A DNA stretch of 64,000 nucleotides from Nitrosospira sp. Nsp11 (GTDB lineage: Bacteria > Pseudomonadota > Gammaproteobacteria > Burkholderiales > Nitrosomonadaceae), in NCBI RefSeq assembly GCF_900142705.1, contig NZ_FRBV01000006.1, forward strand, positions 98,247 through 162,246, in the 5' to 3' direction. Under the pieces are notes generated by a model that was given only the letters and a program-made list of their open reading frames with translations, did no database searches and had not been told where the DNA came from. Within the stretch, counting starts at the first letter, position 1. Each line of letters starts with the position of its first letter. This document shows, one piece after another, positions 19,674 through 28,521 of this stretch. Made by a program: the position numbers and the translations under genes.

Positions 19674-20192
19674 TTATTCATTATCCCGGCGTTTGTCGTA
19701 CAGGCTCAGGCTCAATTTTCCGTTGTCGGATTTTTCGAGCGCGAGCATTTTATCCGAAGGCAAGTCAAGCGTTGCTCCAACATACTGGGCGACGATGGGG
19801 AGCTCTCTACCTCCCCGGTCTACTAAGGCAGCGAGGCGGACGCTTGCTGGTCTGCCATAATCAAATAATTCATTGATAGCGGCGCGTATGGTGCGCCCGG
19901 TATAGAGCACGTCATCTATTAAAATTATATGACTGCCTTCCACCTTGAATGGAATGTCTGAGGGCTTAACCTGAGGATGTAGGCCAATCTGGTCAAAGTC
20001 GTCCCGATAGAACGAAACATCCAGCGCACCCAAGGGAAGCGAAAGCTTCAAATCCTGGTGCAGCCGTTGCGACAGCCATACCCCTCCCGTGTGGATTCCG
20101 ACAAGCGCGGTGGTTGTTTCGACATCGGGCCGTATTCTTCCGGTGAGCTCGGCCAGCAATTGTTCTGCATTAGGTAATTGCATTTCGTCCAT
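19674..20192 (-). CDS. pyrR: PyrR, pyrimidine operon regulator / uracil phosphoribosyltransferase
   Basis: PRPP-binding protein of the PyrR family. Seen: the PRPP loop VILIDDVLYTGRTIRAAINELFDYG-type segment (the acidic pair and TGRT are present), VGIHTGGVWLSQRL, and LVDRGGRELPI. In Gram-positive bacteria PyrR controls pyr mRNA by attenuation; in betaproteobacteria the protein is conserved at the head of pyrBC but its RNA role is less clear. ATG 20192 is preferred to the TTG three bases upstream. It overlaps the end of ruvX by 23 bases. Confidence 0.92.
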   Translation of the reverse strand: MDEMQLPNAEQLLAELTGRIRPDVETTTALVGIHTGGVWLSQRLHQDLKLSLPLGALDVSFYRDDFDQIGLHPQVKPSDIPFKVEGSHIILIDDVLYTGRTIRAAINELFDYGRPASVRLAALVDRGGRELPIVAQYVGATLDLPSDKMLALEKSDNGKLSLSLYDKRRDNE

Positions 20193-20613
20193 CAAAATAG
20201 GTTTGCAATATCAGCTGAGCGGCTATCTGATCCAATAGCGGTTTTTGCTTCTTTTTATTTACACCTGCTTCCCGCAGCGCTGCGCCGGCCTCAATTGAAG
20301 TATAGCGCTCATCTACCAGTACCGTCCTGATGCCAAAACGGCCTTCAAGGCGGCGCGCGAAACGACGGCTCCGCCGGGTGAATTCATGTTCCGAACCATC
20401 TGCATGAGTTGGCAAACCCACTGCCAACAGCGCTGGATGCCACTCATTAATTAGCTGAGCGATGCTTTCAAAGCATTCCGCTGTATTCTTGTTGCTTACG
20501 GTAGCAAGCGGATGCGCTAAAGCCAGCTCAAGATTACCCACCGCCACACCGATGCGCCTCTCGCCAAAATCAAAAGCCAAAATCGTCCCAATAAGGTGGG
20601 TTTCAATATTCAT
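20170..20613 (-). CDS. ruvX: YqgF/RuvX RNase H-fold protein (pre-16S rRNA nuclease / Holliday-junction resolvase-like)
   Basis: 147-residue RNase H-like protein. The N-terminal LAFDFGERRIGVAVGN motif carries the first acidic residue, GLPTHADGSEHE is the middle motif, and LVDERYTSIEA the third. YqgF processes the 5' end of 16S rRNA in Escherichia coli and is an essential protein. It lies between yqgE and pyrR, a very common neighbourhood in beta- and gammaproteobacteria. Confidence 0.94.
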   Translation of the reverse strand: MNIETHLIGTILAFDFGERRIGVAVGNLELALAHPLATVSNKNTAECFESIAQLINEWHPALLAVGLPTHADGSEHEFTRRSRRFARRLEGRFGIRTVLVDERYTSIEAGAALREAGVNKKKQKPLLDQIAAQLILQTYFDGRNAIT

Positions 20614-20679
20614 GGTCGGGAGTCGCCGGACAAGCCCGCTTGCCGTCGTGGAGCATTGCCGATGAATAGAATGCTGTTA

Positions 20680-21240
20680 TTAAGAATGCCCCACTTCATC
20701 CGAAAGGCTTGATAAATCGACGCCAAGCAGACGCATCGCCGCCGTCAAACGCTCCTCAGCCGGCAACTCGAAGATGATATTTGGTGACGCGGGCACGGTG
20801 AGCCATGTATTCTGGGATAATTCATGCTCTATCTGCCCCGGCGCCCATCCCGAATACCCCAATGCAACGAGTAATTCTTTTGGGCTTTCTCCGCTTGCTA
20901 TCGCTCGTAAAATATCCAGTGAGGTGGTGAGCCCAACCTTATCATGTACTACCATTGTGGATTGCCAGTCACCGACAGGTTGATGCAGTACGAAGCCGCG
21001 ATCCAGTTGTATCGGTCCGCCAAACATGATTGGCAACCCTCCTACAGCCTGATCATCGGAAGAAATATCCAATTGATCCAGCAGGTCCTTAAGAGTAAGG
21101 TCAATGGGCCGATTAACCACCAGGCCCAAGGCGCCCTGATCACTATGTTCACAGATATATGTTAGCGTCTTGGAAAAGAAGGGGTCTGCCAAGGCGGGCA
21201 TGGCGATCAAAAAATGATGGGTCAAGTTGACGCTTTGCAT
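20680..21240 (-). CDS. yqgE: YqgE/AlgH family protein (UPF0301)
   Basis: 186-residue soluble protein of the UPF0301 family. Seen: [22 protein letters not shown] at the N-terminus, [23 protein letters not shown] and [16 protein letters not shown], the family landmarks. The molecular function is unknown; the Pseudomonas name AlgH comes from an alginate phenotype. It is the first gene of the yqgE-ruvX-pyrR-pyrB-pyrC-prlC string. Confidence 0.93.
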   Translation of the reverse strand: MQSVNLTHHFLIAMPALADPFFSKTLTYICEHSDQGALGLVVNRPIDLTLKDLLDQLDISSDDQAVGGLPIMFGGPIQLDRGFVLHQPVGDWQSTMVVHDKVGLTTSLDILRAIASGESPKELLVALGYSGWAPGQIEHELSQNTWLTVPASPNIIFELPAEERLTAAMRLLGVDLSSLSDEVGHS

Positions 21241-21647
21241 GGATAGGCTGATTGCATCCTGCTATGAGATATCTCTAGAGTCTGAATTTGCCAGCACCTG
21301 ATCCAGGGACTGCCGGCTTTCCCGTTTAGTTGCAGCCAGGTTCATTTTTCACGAGTATTCGGATAACAATATAATTATTATCCGCCGGCATTTCGCGCCT
21401 GTGCCTACAAAGCGGCTTTGCTATCATTGTAGAACGAATTCGTTTTCAGTAGTACGTTTTGAAGAAATCGAAGCTGCGCCGACCCATGAACCCGCCCCAT
21501 CAGCAGCAGCGTCTCCCCCGGCATTTGTCTTCCAATGGGGGGCGCAAGCCCCGGAGATTTCAGTTGGGCGTATGACATAAATAATGGGAGTTCGAAGGAT
21601 GTGAGCGAGGATATGAGCGGTAAAAGCCTGATTTTTTTTTGCGACGT
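21241..21647. other. Spacer between divergent yqgE and a membrane-protein gene, 407 bases
   Basis: Holds the promoter region for the yqgE-pyr operon (minus) and for the membrane protein (plus). An AT-rich block with TATAATTATTATCC lies near 21369. A run of nine T at 21632-21640 sits just before the membrane-protein start. No gene supported. Confidence 0.5.
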
Positions 21648-22112
21648 ATGCCGTTGAACTGGAGGCCGGCGATCAGTTCCGGCATTGTCGCGGGAGTGGT
21701 TGCGACGGGAGCCCAGATTTCCCTGTGGCTGGTGTTCACGGATGCGTTGCCGGGCATCTTTTATAGAGATGCGCGTTTCACCGCGGCTATCCTCCTGGGG
21801 CAAGGCGTTCTACCGCCCCCGGCCACGCTCGACTGGAAAGTGATGATAATCGCGACCGTTATTCACTTTGCGATTTCCATTGTTTACAGCCTGATTCTGG
21901 CCCTTTTGCTTTCCCGCATCGGAATGATGCTTTCCCTGCTCGCGGGTTCTATCTACGGGTTGATGATATATACAGTAAACATGTATGGCGTGACGGCCAT
22001 TTTCCCTTGGTTTTCAGAGGCGCGCGACTGGATCACAGTGGTGACACACGTCGTGTTTGGAATTTCTCTGGCTGGTACGTACAAGGTCTTATCGAGAGCT
22101 CACTTCCCATAA
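21648..22112 (+). CDS. Small integral membrane protein, four predicted TM segments, function unknown
   Basis: 154 residues from ATG 21648; an in-frame TTG at 21639 is possible. Hydrophobic segments at about 8-28, 62-84, 85-105 and 125-147 predict four transmembrane helices. The sequence is conserved-looking (GLMIYTVNMYGVTAIFPWF) but I cannot assign a family with confidence. There is no good ribosome-binding site before either start; one precedes an upstream GTG/ATG (21601/21613) in a different frame, separated from this frame by a T9 run. It converges on the next gene, with 13 bases of 3' overlap. Confidence 0.7.
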   Translation: MPLNWRPAISSGIVAGVVATGAQISLWLVFTDALPGIFYRDARFTAAILLGQGVLPPPATLDWKVMIIATVIHFAISIVYSLILALLLSRIGMMLSLLAGSIYGLMIYTVNMYGVTAIFPWFSEARDWITVVTHVVFGISLAGTYKVLSRAHFP

Positions 22113-22564
22113 CGCAAGAGTTTGGAAACAAGCGTGTGAAAAGTTTTTTTTGGGTTCGGCCCCTGATTGTCTCTCTCCGCTGCGGTACATTTCTCGTCGG
22201 TCACCTCGGACCGGCAAAACTGGCAGTAGTTTTCCCAATCCCTGTTGTACGCTGGTATCTCCTCCTGGCGGATATTGGGCTTAAAGTCATCAATAATTTC
22301 CTGCATTACCGGTAATCTGGCGCAAAGATAAGTATCTATGCTTTTAGGCCAGTTGACAGGCTCGGGATACAGGCCGGAAAGGGTATGCAGAATTGCTGAA
22401 CGGAATTCCTCGGCGGCCTCATTCCGGCGTTTCCGGTAATATAGTTCATAAATCCCCGCAACAACGGTCGCGGCAGCCAGCAGAACCAGGGGCCACATGG
22501 GGACTTGATTAAAGTATGCTGCTATCTGGTCATACGGTGCAATAGTGTCGTTACCTTCATTCAT
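22100..22564 (-). CDS. Hypothetical single-pass membrane protein
   Basis: 154 residues: a short polar N-terminus, one transmembrane helix (WPLVLLAAATVVAGIYELYY, about 24-43), then a soluble tail with a Cys pair (CQFC) and AEEFRSAILHTLSGLYPEPVNWP. A ribosome-binding site (GGAAAG) precedes ATG 22564. Not recognised; resembles unnamed proteins of betaproteobacteria. Its 3' end overlaps the convergent membrane-protein gene. Confidence 0.65.
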   Translation of the reverse strand: MNEGNDTIAPYDQIAAYFNQVPMWPLVLLAAATVVAGIYELYYRKRRNEAAEEFRSAILHTLSGLYPEPVNWPKSIDTYLCARLPVMQEIIDDFKPNIRQEEIPAYNRDWENYCQFCRSEVTDEKCTAAERDNQGPNPKKTFHTLVSKLLRYGK

Positions 22565-22915
22565 ATATTCTTTCCGGTTATCTTGTCCTGCTATAAAAAT
22601 ATTCGAGCGGGCATAGCGCTGGGGGATACATACAATAAGCTGAGCTGCAACAGGATTTCAATCCTGTTATCCTGTTTAGCGGGAGTACTTGAAGATTATA
22701 AGCTTTAGGTCGTCGCGGTCAATTGCCCATCACGAATTCAGCGATTTCGGATAATCCACATCCCCCTTTACGGAGAGGGTCCATTGCCGAGCTGCGGTAG
22801 CTCACCTGCTATCGTACCGATTAACCATTCGCATAAGAATCAACATCATTTTATAGCCCACCGATATCCCGTAATCGAATAGCGTCCATGCGCCAGGTTA
22901 ATATTTACCTGGGCG
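22565..22915. other. Spacer with two hairpins, 351 bases
   Basis: AACAGGATT (22649-22657) and AATCCTGTT (22660-22668) form a near-perfect hairpin. GCGCCAGGT (22890-22898) and ACCTGGGCGC (22907-22916) form a second one, directly after the pilin stop, so it could protect or end the pilin mRNA, though it has no T tract. No gene supported. Confidence 0.55.
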
Positions 22916-23404
22916 CTATTTGCAAGATGGGGGACGATGCTGAGGTAGTACGCTCCCTGCTGTCAGCCCGGGCACGCCGGCAGCGGGGTGAGTGTTGTCG
23001 TTGCAAATCCATTTTACGCCATCGGTGGTTGCTAAAACCAGCGTTCTGCCCACATTATCCTTCAAGAGCTCAGGGCTCACCCCATTATTTTTAAATGTTG
23101 CCGTTACCTGAAATCCGGAAGCCAGGGTCGCAGACGTTAGGCCTGCGACATACTTTCCGGCCTGTGTTTTCACAAGAGTATCGAACTCCGATTTTGTAGG
23201 CCATCTACCGTTATCCGAATAAAACGCGGAAACAGGTGCCTTTACGCTATCCAGAAGATCAACCGCTTCAGTAACTTGAGCCCGAGCCTGGGAATCCTGA
23301 TAAAGCAGATATGCAGGCGGGATCGCTACGGTTACTAAAATGCCAGTAATCGCGAACACCATCATCAATTCGATCAAGGTCAAGCCCTTCCGATCCAGCG
23401 CCAT
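22916..23404 (-). CDS. Type IV pilin-like major/minor prepilin
   Basis: Structural subunit of a type IVa pilus or related pseudopilus. From ATG 23404 the leader is seven residues (MALDRKG), then mature LTLIELMMVFAITGILVTVA with Glu at +5, followed by the hydrophobic assembly helix. A Leu replaces the usual +1 Phe. The C-terminal region has two Cys (WICNDN and PPSCK), fitting the D-region disulfide. A longer frame begins at 23467, overlapping the uspA stop as ATGA, but its 21 extra residues are not leader-like; an AAAGGAG site favours 23404. No other pilus genes are nearby. Confidence 0.88.
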   Translation of the reverse strand: MALDRKGLTLIELMMVFAITGILVTVAIPPAYLLYQDSQARAQVTEAVDLLDSVKAPVSAFYSDNGRWPTKSEFDTLVKTQAGKYVAGLTSATLASGFQVTATFKNNGVSPELLKDNVGRTLVLATTDGVKWICNDNTHPAAGVPGLTAGSVLPQHRPPSCK

Positions 23405-23463
23405 CCTGATAAAGCTCCTTTGGTTAGAACTCGTGCCATATCCAGTGCTTTTCATCCCATTCG

Positions 23464-23889
23464 TCATTTAATAAGTAGCACTGGTATTGTTGATAGTTGA
23501 ATAACCTTGCTGGCTACCGAACCCAGCAAGATCCCCTTGACCGCCCCCAATCCCCGCGGCCCGATGATGATTTGATTGCAGTTTAATTCCTTCGCATAAC
23601 GCAAAATCATATCCGGCGGAGTTCCTACCGTGATATGAAGCTTGTAGCCGATGCCCGCGCGATCCAGTAATTCACGTGCTGCCCGCAGCTCTTTCATCCC
23701 TTCTTCCTGCTGATACAGTTCAATACTCTCCTTGTCTATAAACAGAGGTACATTCCCGCGCTGTGGGAATTGCACGTTTAACAAATGGATTTCCGGTTTT
23801 TCCTTGTACCAATCAATAAGGGTGATAAATTCAGCAATTGCTCTATCAGAAGCGTCCGAACCATCCACCGGTAACAAGAATTTCAACAT
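23464..23889 (-). CDS. Universal stress protein, UspA family
   Basis: 141-residue single UspA domain. It starts LLPVDGSDASDRAIAEF and ends with the ATP-binding pattern GPRGLGAVKGILLGSVASKV (G-2x-G-9x-G-S/T), so it is probably an ATP-binding member. It sits immediately upstream of the pilin gene; the stop overlaps a possible ATG of the longer pilin frame. Start ATG 23889 has GGAGAG upstream. Confidence 0.92.
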   Translation of the reverse strand: MLKFLLPVDGSDASDRAIAEFITLIDWYKEKPEIHLLNVQFPQRGNVPLFIDKESIELYQQEEGMKELRAARELLDRAGIGYKLHITVGTPPDMILRYAKELNCNQIIIGPRGLGAVKGILLGSVASKVIQLSTIPVLLIK

Positions 23890-23918
23890 ATGTTCTCTCC
23901 ACCAAAACGACGGTTATC

Positions 23919-24082
23919 CAGCAGCCTCGGACTTAAATGAAATCGCCTGCAACAGCGTCTGGCTGGTTCATATTTCGCTGCTTTTTCGACCAATAGAATA
24001 ACTATTGGCCTTCAAAATTCTCAAAATCTGCCCTCACCCGATCACTTTTTCGCTGCCATTCTTCAGGCCCGACAGGCTTCTA
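23919..24082. repeat. Dispersed ~163-bp MITE-like element, copy A
   Basis: Matches copy B at 52645-52806 along its whole length, at roughly 80 percent by eye. Copy B has terminal inverted repeats TAGCAGCCT/AGGCTGCTA; the ends here are CAGCAGCCT/AGGCTTCTA. Shared blocks include GCGTCTGGCTGGTTCATAT, GCTTTTTCG and CACTTTTTCGCTG. An internal hairpin CCAATAG-aataa-CTATTGG is at 23990-24008. No coding capacity. It separates terC from uspA, so it may contain terC's 3' end or uspA's promoter. Confidence 0.8.
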
Positions 24083-24089
24083 GCGGCAA

Positions 24090-24815
24090 CTATAGCGGTT
24101 TGTTCACATCATCCACCAGATCCACAACGGCCGCACTTTTTGCCTGGGCTCGCGCCGCAAGCCATTTACCGGTTACCACAACCAGCAATGCGCCACAAGC
24201 GGGGGCAAGCCAGTGCAGATAAGCCGCGTTCGTATTCACCCATTCCTTGCTGACCGCGTCGGTAATGCTCATGTCTCCCGCGATCCACCCCAGCAAGCCG
24301 GCACCAATGGCGATGGTGACAGGAAAACGATCCATCAGCTTCATCACCAGCTTGCTACCCATAACAATGATGGGCACGCTCACCAGCAACCCGAAAACAA
24401 CCAGGCCGATACTGTCCTTGGCTGCGCCGGCAATTGCAATGACGTTATCGAGGCTCATCACCGCGTCGGCGATAATGATAGTCCTGATCGCCCCAAATAG
24501 CGTTGTGCTGGCATCAACTTTATGCCCGTTGTCGTGCGGCTCAGGTTGAAGCAGCTTGGTGCCAATCCATAATAGCAACAGCGCGGCTAAAATCTTCAGG
24601 AATGGAACCGCCAGCAAATTGAGGGCAAAGAAAACCAGCACAACCCTCAGCCCGATCGCACCGAGTACCCCCCAAAAAATCCCGAGATTTCGCTGCTTCT
24701 CAGGCAATCGTCGGCATGCAAGCGCGATGACGACCGCATTATCACCGCCCAGGACGATATCGATGGCGATGATTTGGAGTACCGCGACCCAGAATTGCGG
24801 ACTGGCGAAGTCCAT
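24090..24815 (-). CDS. TerC-family integral membrane protein (YjbE type)
   Basis: 241-residue polytopic protein with about seven hydrophobic segments. The signature IDIVLGGDNAVVIALACRRLP near the N-terminus and DAVMSLDNVIAIAGAA in the middle carry the conserved intramembrane Asp/Asn of the TerC/YjbE family. Members export Mn2+ or other metals, in some cases to metallate secreted proteins; the metal here is not known. No yybP-ykoY riboswitch was recognised in the 96-base leader. Confidence 0.9.
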   Translation of the reverse strand: MDFASPQFWVAVLQIIAIDIVLGGDNAVVIALACRRLPEKQRNLGIFWGVLGAIGLRVVLVFFALNLLAVPFLKILAALLLLWIGTKLLQPEPHDNGHKVDASTTLFGAIRTIIIADAVMSLDNVIAIAGAAKDSIGLVVFGLLVSVPIIVMGSKLVMKLMDRFPVTIAIGAGLLGWIAGDMSITDAVSKEWVNTNAAYLHWLAPACGALLVVVTGKWLAARAQAKSAAVVDLVDDVNKPL

Positions 24816-24893
24816 AAATAATCTCTGAAAATTAGGTGGCTACGTAAACTTGGGCAAGAAGATATAGTCCTCCTTGAATGGGCCGTTACCGCA

Positions 24894-24902
24894 ATTATAC
24901 CA
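24894..24902 (-). promoter_or_regulatory. Extended -10 promoter element for terC
   Basis: On the minus strand TGG-TATAAT is an exact extended -10 motif, about 80 bases before the terC start. No good -35 is visible 16-18 bases upstream, as expected for extended -10 promoters. It lies between the patatin stop and terC. Confidence 0.55.
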
Positions 24903-24911
24903 GCGTCTCGC

Positions 24912-26078
24912 TCACTCGCTCTCAGCGTGAATGAATTGAAGAATTTCCGATCTGCGCGGCACGGTGTCCTGATATCCCAGTTCAATTAGTGCACGGCAAA
25001 AGGGTTCTTCAAACAAAACATAGCTCAGCAGTGCCGAGCCGTCTCGCCGCATCGCGCCGATGTTACGAAAAAAAAGCCGTACGGTACGCGGTAGCGCGTG
25101 CGCGTGCTGTTCGGCGATTTTATTGATTTCCACGCTGGGAGAAATTACCATCGATTTGATCTGGCGTAGCGGCATGCCGTTATTTTTCAGATTCTCATCC
25201 GGGATCATCCCGATAATATTGTTGATACGCTGCAGGCGCTCAAGGTCAACGTAAAGACTGTCGAGAAAAAGGCTGCCCATAACATGGCCTCCTATCTGCG
25301 CCAAAGTAGGGTAGCTGTCGATTGTGGCGCGCTCGGGTTGCGCTTCGACAGCCTTGCGTACGCCTATTACGAGCACCCGTTCCGCGCCCAGATGCAGCGC
25401 TGGACTGATGGGCGCGAGCTGGCGCATGGACCCATCGCCGAAATATTCGCGATTGAGCCGCATTGCTGGAAAAAGAATAGGAATAGCGGAGGAGGCCATC
25501 AGATGCTCAACCCCGATACGTGCCGATATGCCGATGCGGCGTTCCCGTTTCCAGGGTGCTATACCGTCAACGCCCTCATAGAACGTAACCGACTGGCCGG
25601 AAGTATAGCCCCATGCGGTGATGCCCAGCGCATGCAAAGCACCTGCTTCGATGCTTCTCTGAATGCCATGAAGCGGCAAGCTGTATTCCAGTAATTGAGC
25701 GAGCGGCGAATTGTCCAGCAAAGAGACTACGCTACGCTTTCTTAAGCGACCGAGCAGTAGCGAAGCCAACCAGCGTGCCGCGTTTCCATATACGCCGATG
25801 GGATCGGAACGATAGGCCTGGCTGACACGGGCATTCTCCCACACCGCAGACAGATCGCGCACCCCCTCGTGAAAATTCCGGGCAGAAACTGCGAGACTTG
25901 CGGCATTGAATGCCCCGGCGGAAGTACCGCAAATCACAGGAAAGGGATTGCGTGTCCTCTTCGGCAACATCTCGGCGATGGCTCGCAATACGCCCACCTG
26001 GTAGGCTGCGCGCGCGCCACCGCCAGTCAGCACAAGACCGACCTTAGGCGGTGCAGTTGATGGCTGTATCAAACTCAT
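24912..26078 (-). CDS. Patatin-like phospholipase
   Basis: 388-residue lipid acyl hydrolase. Oxyanion-hole loop GGGARAAYQVG (20-30), nucleophile elbow GTSAG (Ser53) and the dyad Asp in GDGSMRQ (Asp215) are all present, so it is predicted to be active. A C-terminal part of ~130 residues, with a segment LYVDLERLQRINNIIGMIP, is common in proteobacterial members. No signal peptide, so cytoplasmic or peripheral. Upstream of terC in the same direction. Confidence 0.93.
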   Translation of the reverse strand: MSLIQPSTAPPKVGLVLTGGGARAAYQVGVLRAIAEMLPKRTRNPFPVICGTSAGAFNAASLAVSARNFHEGVRDLSAVWENARVSQAYRSDPIGVYGNAARWLASLLLGRLRKRSVVSLLDNSPLAQLLEYSLPLHGIQRSIEAGALHALGITAWGYTSGQSVTFYEGVDGIAPWKRERRIGISARIGVEHLMASSAIPILFPAMRLNREYFGDGSMRQLAPISPALHLGAERVLVIGVRKAVEAQPERATIDSYPTLAQIGGHVMGSLFLDSLYVDLERLQRINNIIGMIPDENLKNNGMPLRQIKSMVISPSVEINKIAEQHAHALPRTVRLFFRNIGAMRRDGSALLSYVLFEEPFCRALIELGYQDTVPRRSEILQFIHAESE

Positions 26079-26281
26079 TCGCCAGCAGCCAAATCTGCTC
26101 CTGTCTTTGATGCCTCATGCAAGATTGCCGTAGCAAACATTCCGGTAGTCGCCAGCCTGCACAGCAAACGTAACTTCAGGAATCCCGCGCAATTTCATGA
26201 CATTTCGATGTAGATCCGGATTTTGCATTCATGCCGGCGCTGGCCCTGATTTTGGTCGCCTTGAAAATTCAGGGGCAGTAA

Positions 26282-27679
26282 TTAATTCCGCCTGCCTGTC
26301 CCTATCATATCCTCCGGCCTTATCCAGCCATCAAATTGCTCGGCTGTAACATGACCCGAGGCAATTGCCGCTTCTCTCAGCGTCGTATCTTCACGATGCG
26401 CTTTCTTGGCAATTTCTGCTGCGACATCATAGCCGATGTGGGGCGTGAGCGCTGTCACAAGCATCAGCGAATTATGCAACAACTCATCAATACGTTCGAT
26501 ATTGGCCGATATGCCTGCCGCGCAATGGTCGTTGAAACTCGTCATGCCGTCCGCAAGCAGGCGTATGCTTTGCAGGAAGTTATGGATGATAAGCGGCTTC
26601 ATGACATTCAGCTCAAAATTCCCCATTGAGCCGCCAAAATTAATCGCTACGTCGTTACCCATCACTTGGCAACAAATCATGATCATCGCTTCCGATTGAG
26701 TTGGATTGACCTTTCCCGGCATAATGGAGCTGCCCGGTTCATTTTCGGGGATTTTTAATTCCCCGATACCACAACGAGGGCCGGAAGCGAGCCAACGGAT
26801 ATCATTTGCGATTTTCATCAATGACGCCGCCAGCGTCTTCAGTGCCCCATGGGCATGAACGAGCGCATCATTAGCGGCGAGCGCCTCAAATTTATTGGGC
26901 GCCGTGACAAACGGCAGATTCGTCAGCCTTGCCAATTCCGCTGCTGTACGGACGGCAAATTCAGGATGGGTGTTCAGGCCGGTTCCCACCGCAGTGCCAC
27001 CCAAGGCCAGTTCATGCAAATGTGGAAGCGATGCGTTCACATGCACCAGTCCGTGATCCAACTGGGAAACATAACCCGAGAACTCCTGCCCCAGCGTCAG
27101 GGGGGTCGCATCCTGCAGATGCGTGCGGCCGATTTTGACAATATCGGAAAATTCCTCCGCCTTGTCCGCCAAAGTCCGCCTCAGCGCAACAATGGCGGGT
27201 ATCAATTGTTGATCGATCGAACGTACCGCTGCCACATGCATCGCCGAAGGAAACACGTCGTTGGACGATTGGCCCTTGTTCACGTCGTCGTTGGGATGGA
27301 TTTTGCATTCGACCCCGCGTCCGCCGCCGAGCAATTCGGAAGCACGGTTCGCCAGTACCTCATTCATGTTCATGTTGGTCTGGGTACCGGAGCCCGTTTG
27401 CCATACCACAAGCGGAAATTCCGCATCATGGCGGCCTGAAGTTACCTCATCCGCAGCCTGCGTAATGGCAGCGGCGACATTGGCATCCAGCAGACCTAAA
27501 TCGCGATTGACGCTGGCTGCTGCACGCTTCACCAGCGCAAGGGCGTGAAGCAGTGCAAATGGGATGCGTTCGAAGGAAATTCTGAAGTTCTGCAGGGAAC
27601 GTTGCGTCTGCGCGCCCCACAGCGCGTTGGCAGGCACCTGCATCATGCCCATGCTGTCGCGTTCTTCGCGGTAACTCAT
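26282..27679 (-). CDS. fumC: Fumarate hydratase class II
   Basis: Interconverts fumarate and malate in the TCA cycle; iron-independent. 465 residues. Seen: [45 protein letters not shown], and the superfamily signature [15 protein letters not shown]. Length is as expected. Stand-alone gene. Confidence 0.97.
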   Translation of the reverse strand: MSYREERDSMGMMQVPANALWGAQTQRSLQNFRISFERIPFALLHALALVKRAAASVNRDLGLLDANVAAAITQAADEVTSGRHDAEFPLVVWQTGSGTQTNMNMNEVLANRASELLGGGRGVECKIHPNDDVNKGQSSNDVFPSAMHVAAVRSIDQQLIPAIVALRRTLADKAEEFSDIVKIGRTHLQDATPLTLGQEFSGYVSQLDHGLVHVNASLPHLHELALGGTAVGTGLNTHPEFAVRTAAELARLTNLPFVTAPNKFEALAANDALVHAHGALKTLAASLMKIANDIRWLASGPRCGIGELKIPENEPGSSIMPGKVNPTQSEAMIMICCQVMGNDVAINFGGSMGNFELNVMKPLIIHNFLQSIRLLADGMTSFNDHCAAGISANIERIDELLHNSLMLVTALTPHIGYDVAAEIAKKAHREDTTLREAAIASGHVTAEQFDGWIRPEDMIGTGRRN

Positions 27680-27946
27680 GCAGACCTTCGGCTAGATGGA
27701 TAGATGAGGCAGTTCTGAATGCGTGGCCAGAACGGAAGCCGGAGTTACCGATCGATTCGGTACCAGAGAATAAAGCGCAGTGTTGTGAAATCGCACAGCA
27801 GGCGGTTGAGATTGGTTTTCAGGCCCCTTCCCGGGATTCCACATCACGAGTGCCCAGGCTGGCCGAAGCGATGGGTTTGTTTCCAGACCTCCGGCGAGCT
27901 CATGCCGGGCCAGCAGATTAAATCTGCAAAACCAAAACCGCACTGA

Positions 27947-28225
27947 TCAATTTTCAAGACGGAATGAAACTTCACCAGGCTGGCCGGTTTCAGGATCAAT
28001 CCAGTCGGATATTCCAATCTCTTCCTCCGCCTGCTCCAGAGTTTCCCCAGGTTCATAATCGGATTCCGCGTTGTATTCCATATCCTGCTTGGCTTCGAGT
28101 AGTGTCGGAAACGGACCGAAAATCTTGTCGCTCTCCTTCTCATCATGCCAATAAAAACCATCGGGACGTTCGACAATACGCTTGGTGTCGTAATCGCGTG
28201 ACGCTGGTGGAATTTTATAACCCAT
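27947..28225 (-). CDS. Small acidic conserved hypothetical protein
   Basis: 92 residues from ATG 28225, which has a strong ribosome-binding site (GGAGG, spacer 5); a GTG 12 bases upstream is less likely. No signal peptide or membrane segment. Pattern: basic N-terminus (GYKIPPASRDYDTKR), GFYWHDE, and an acidic C-terminus ending IDPETGQPGEVSFRLEN. The C-terminal IDPETG motif recurs in small betaproteobacterial proteins of unknown function. A competing frame at 27844-28176 has unnatural composition. Confidence 0.7.
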   Translation of the reverse strand: MGYKIPPASRDYDTKRIVERPDGFYWHDEKESDKIFGPFPTLLEAKQDMEYNAESDYEPGETLEQAEEEIGISDWIDPETGQPGEVSFRLEN

Positions 28226-28521
28226 GACTACCTCCACTAGGATTTACAGGTTGAACTGGCTTTAATCTTAACCTCGTCTGCAAAATTTTACCAGTGTAAA
28301 TAATCCATGCAGAGAAAAGACAATGATTATTGATGGTTTGGTTGCGCGGCCGCACGTATTGGAAGAGGAAGCCGCTTTCGATCGACAGAAAGAGCAACCC
28401 GTTTTCGGTGTTTCAATTGTGAGAATTATTAAAAAGAGAAGGCAAGCGTTTATATCTATGGTTGCCGGACCGGCTTATCACTTCTCCGGTAGCAGCCTGA
28501 TCCGCAATGCCAACCCTAGGC

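Noticed and set aside
24816..24911. yybP-ykoY manganese riboswitch upstream of terC
   Set aside because: The conserved core of that motif is not seen in this 96-base leader.
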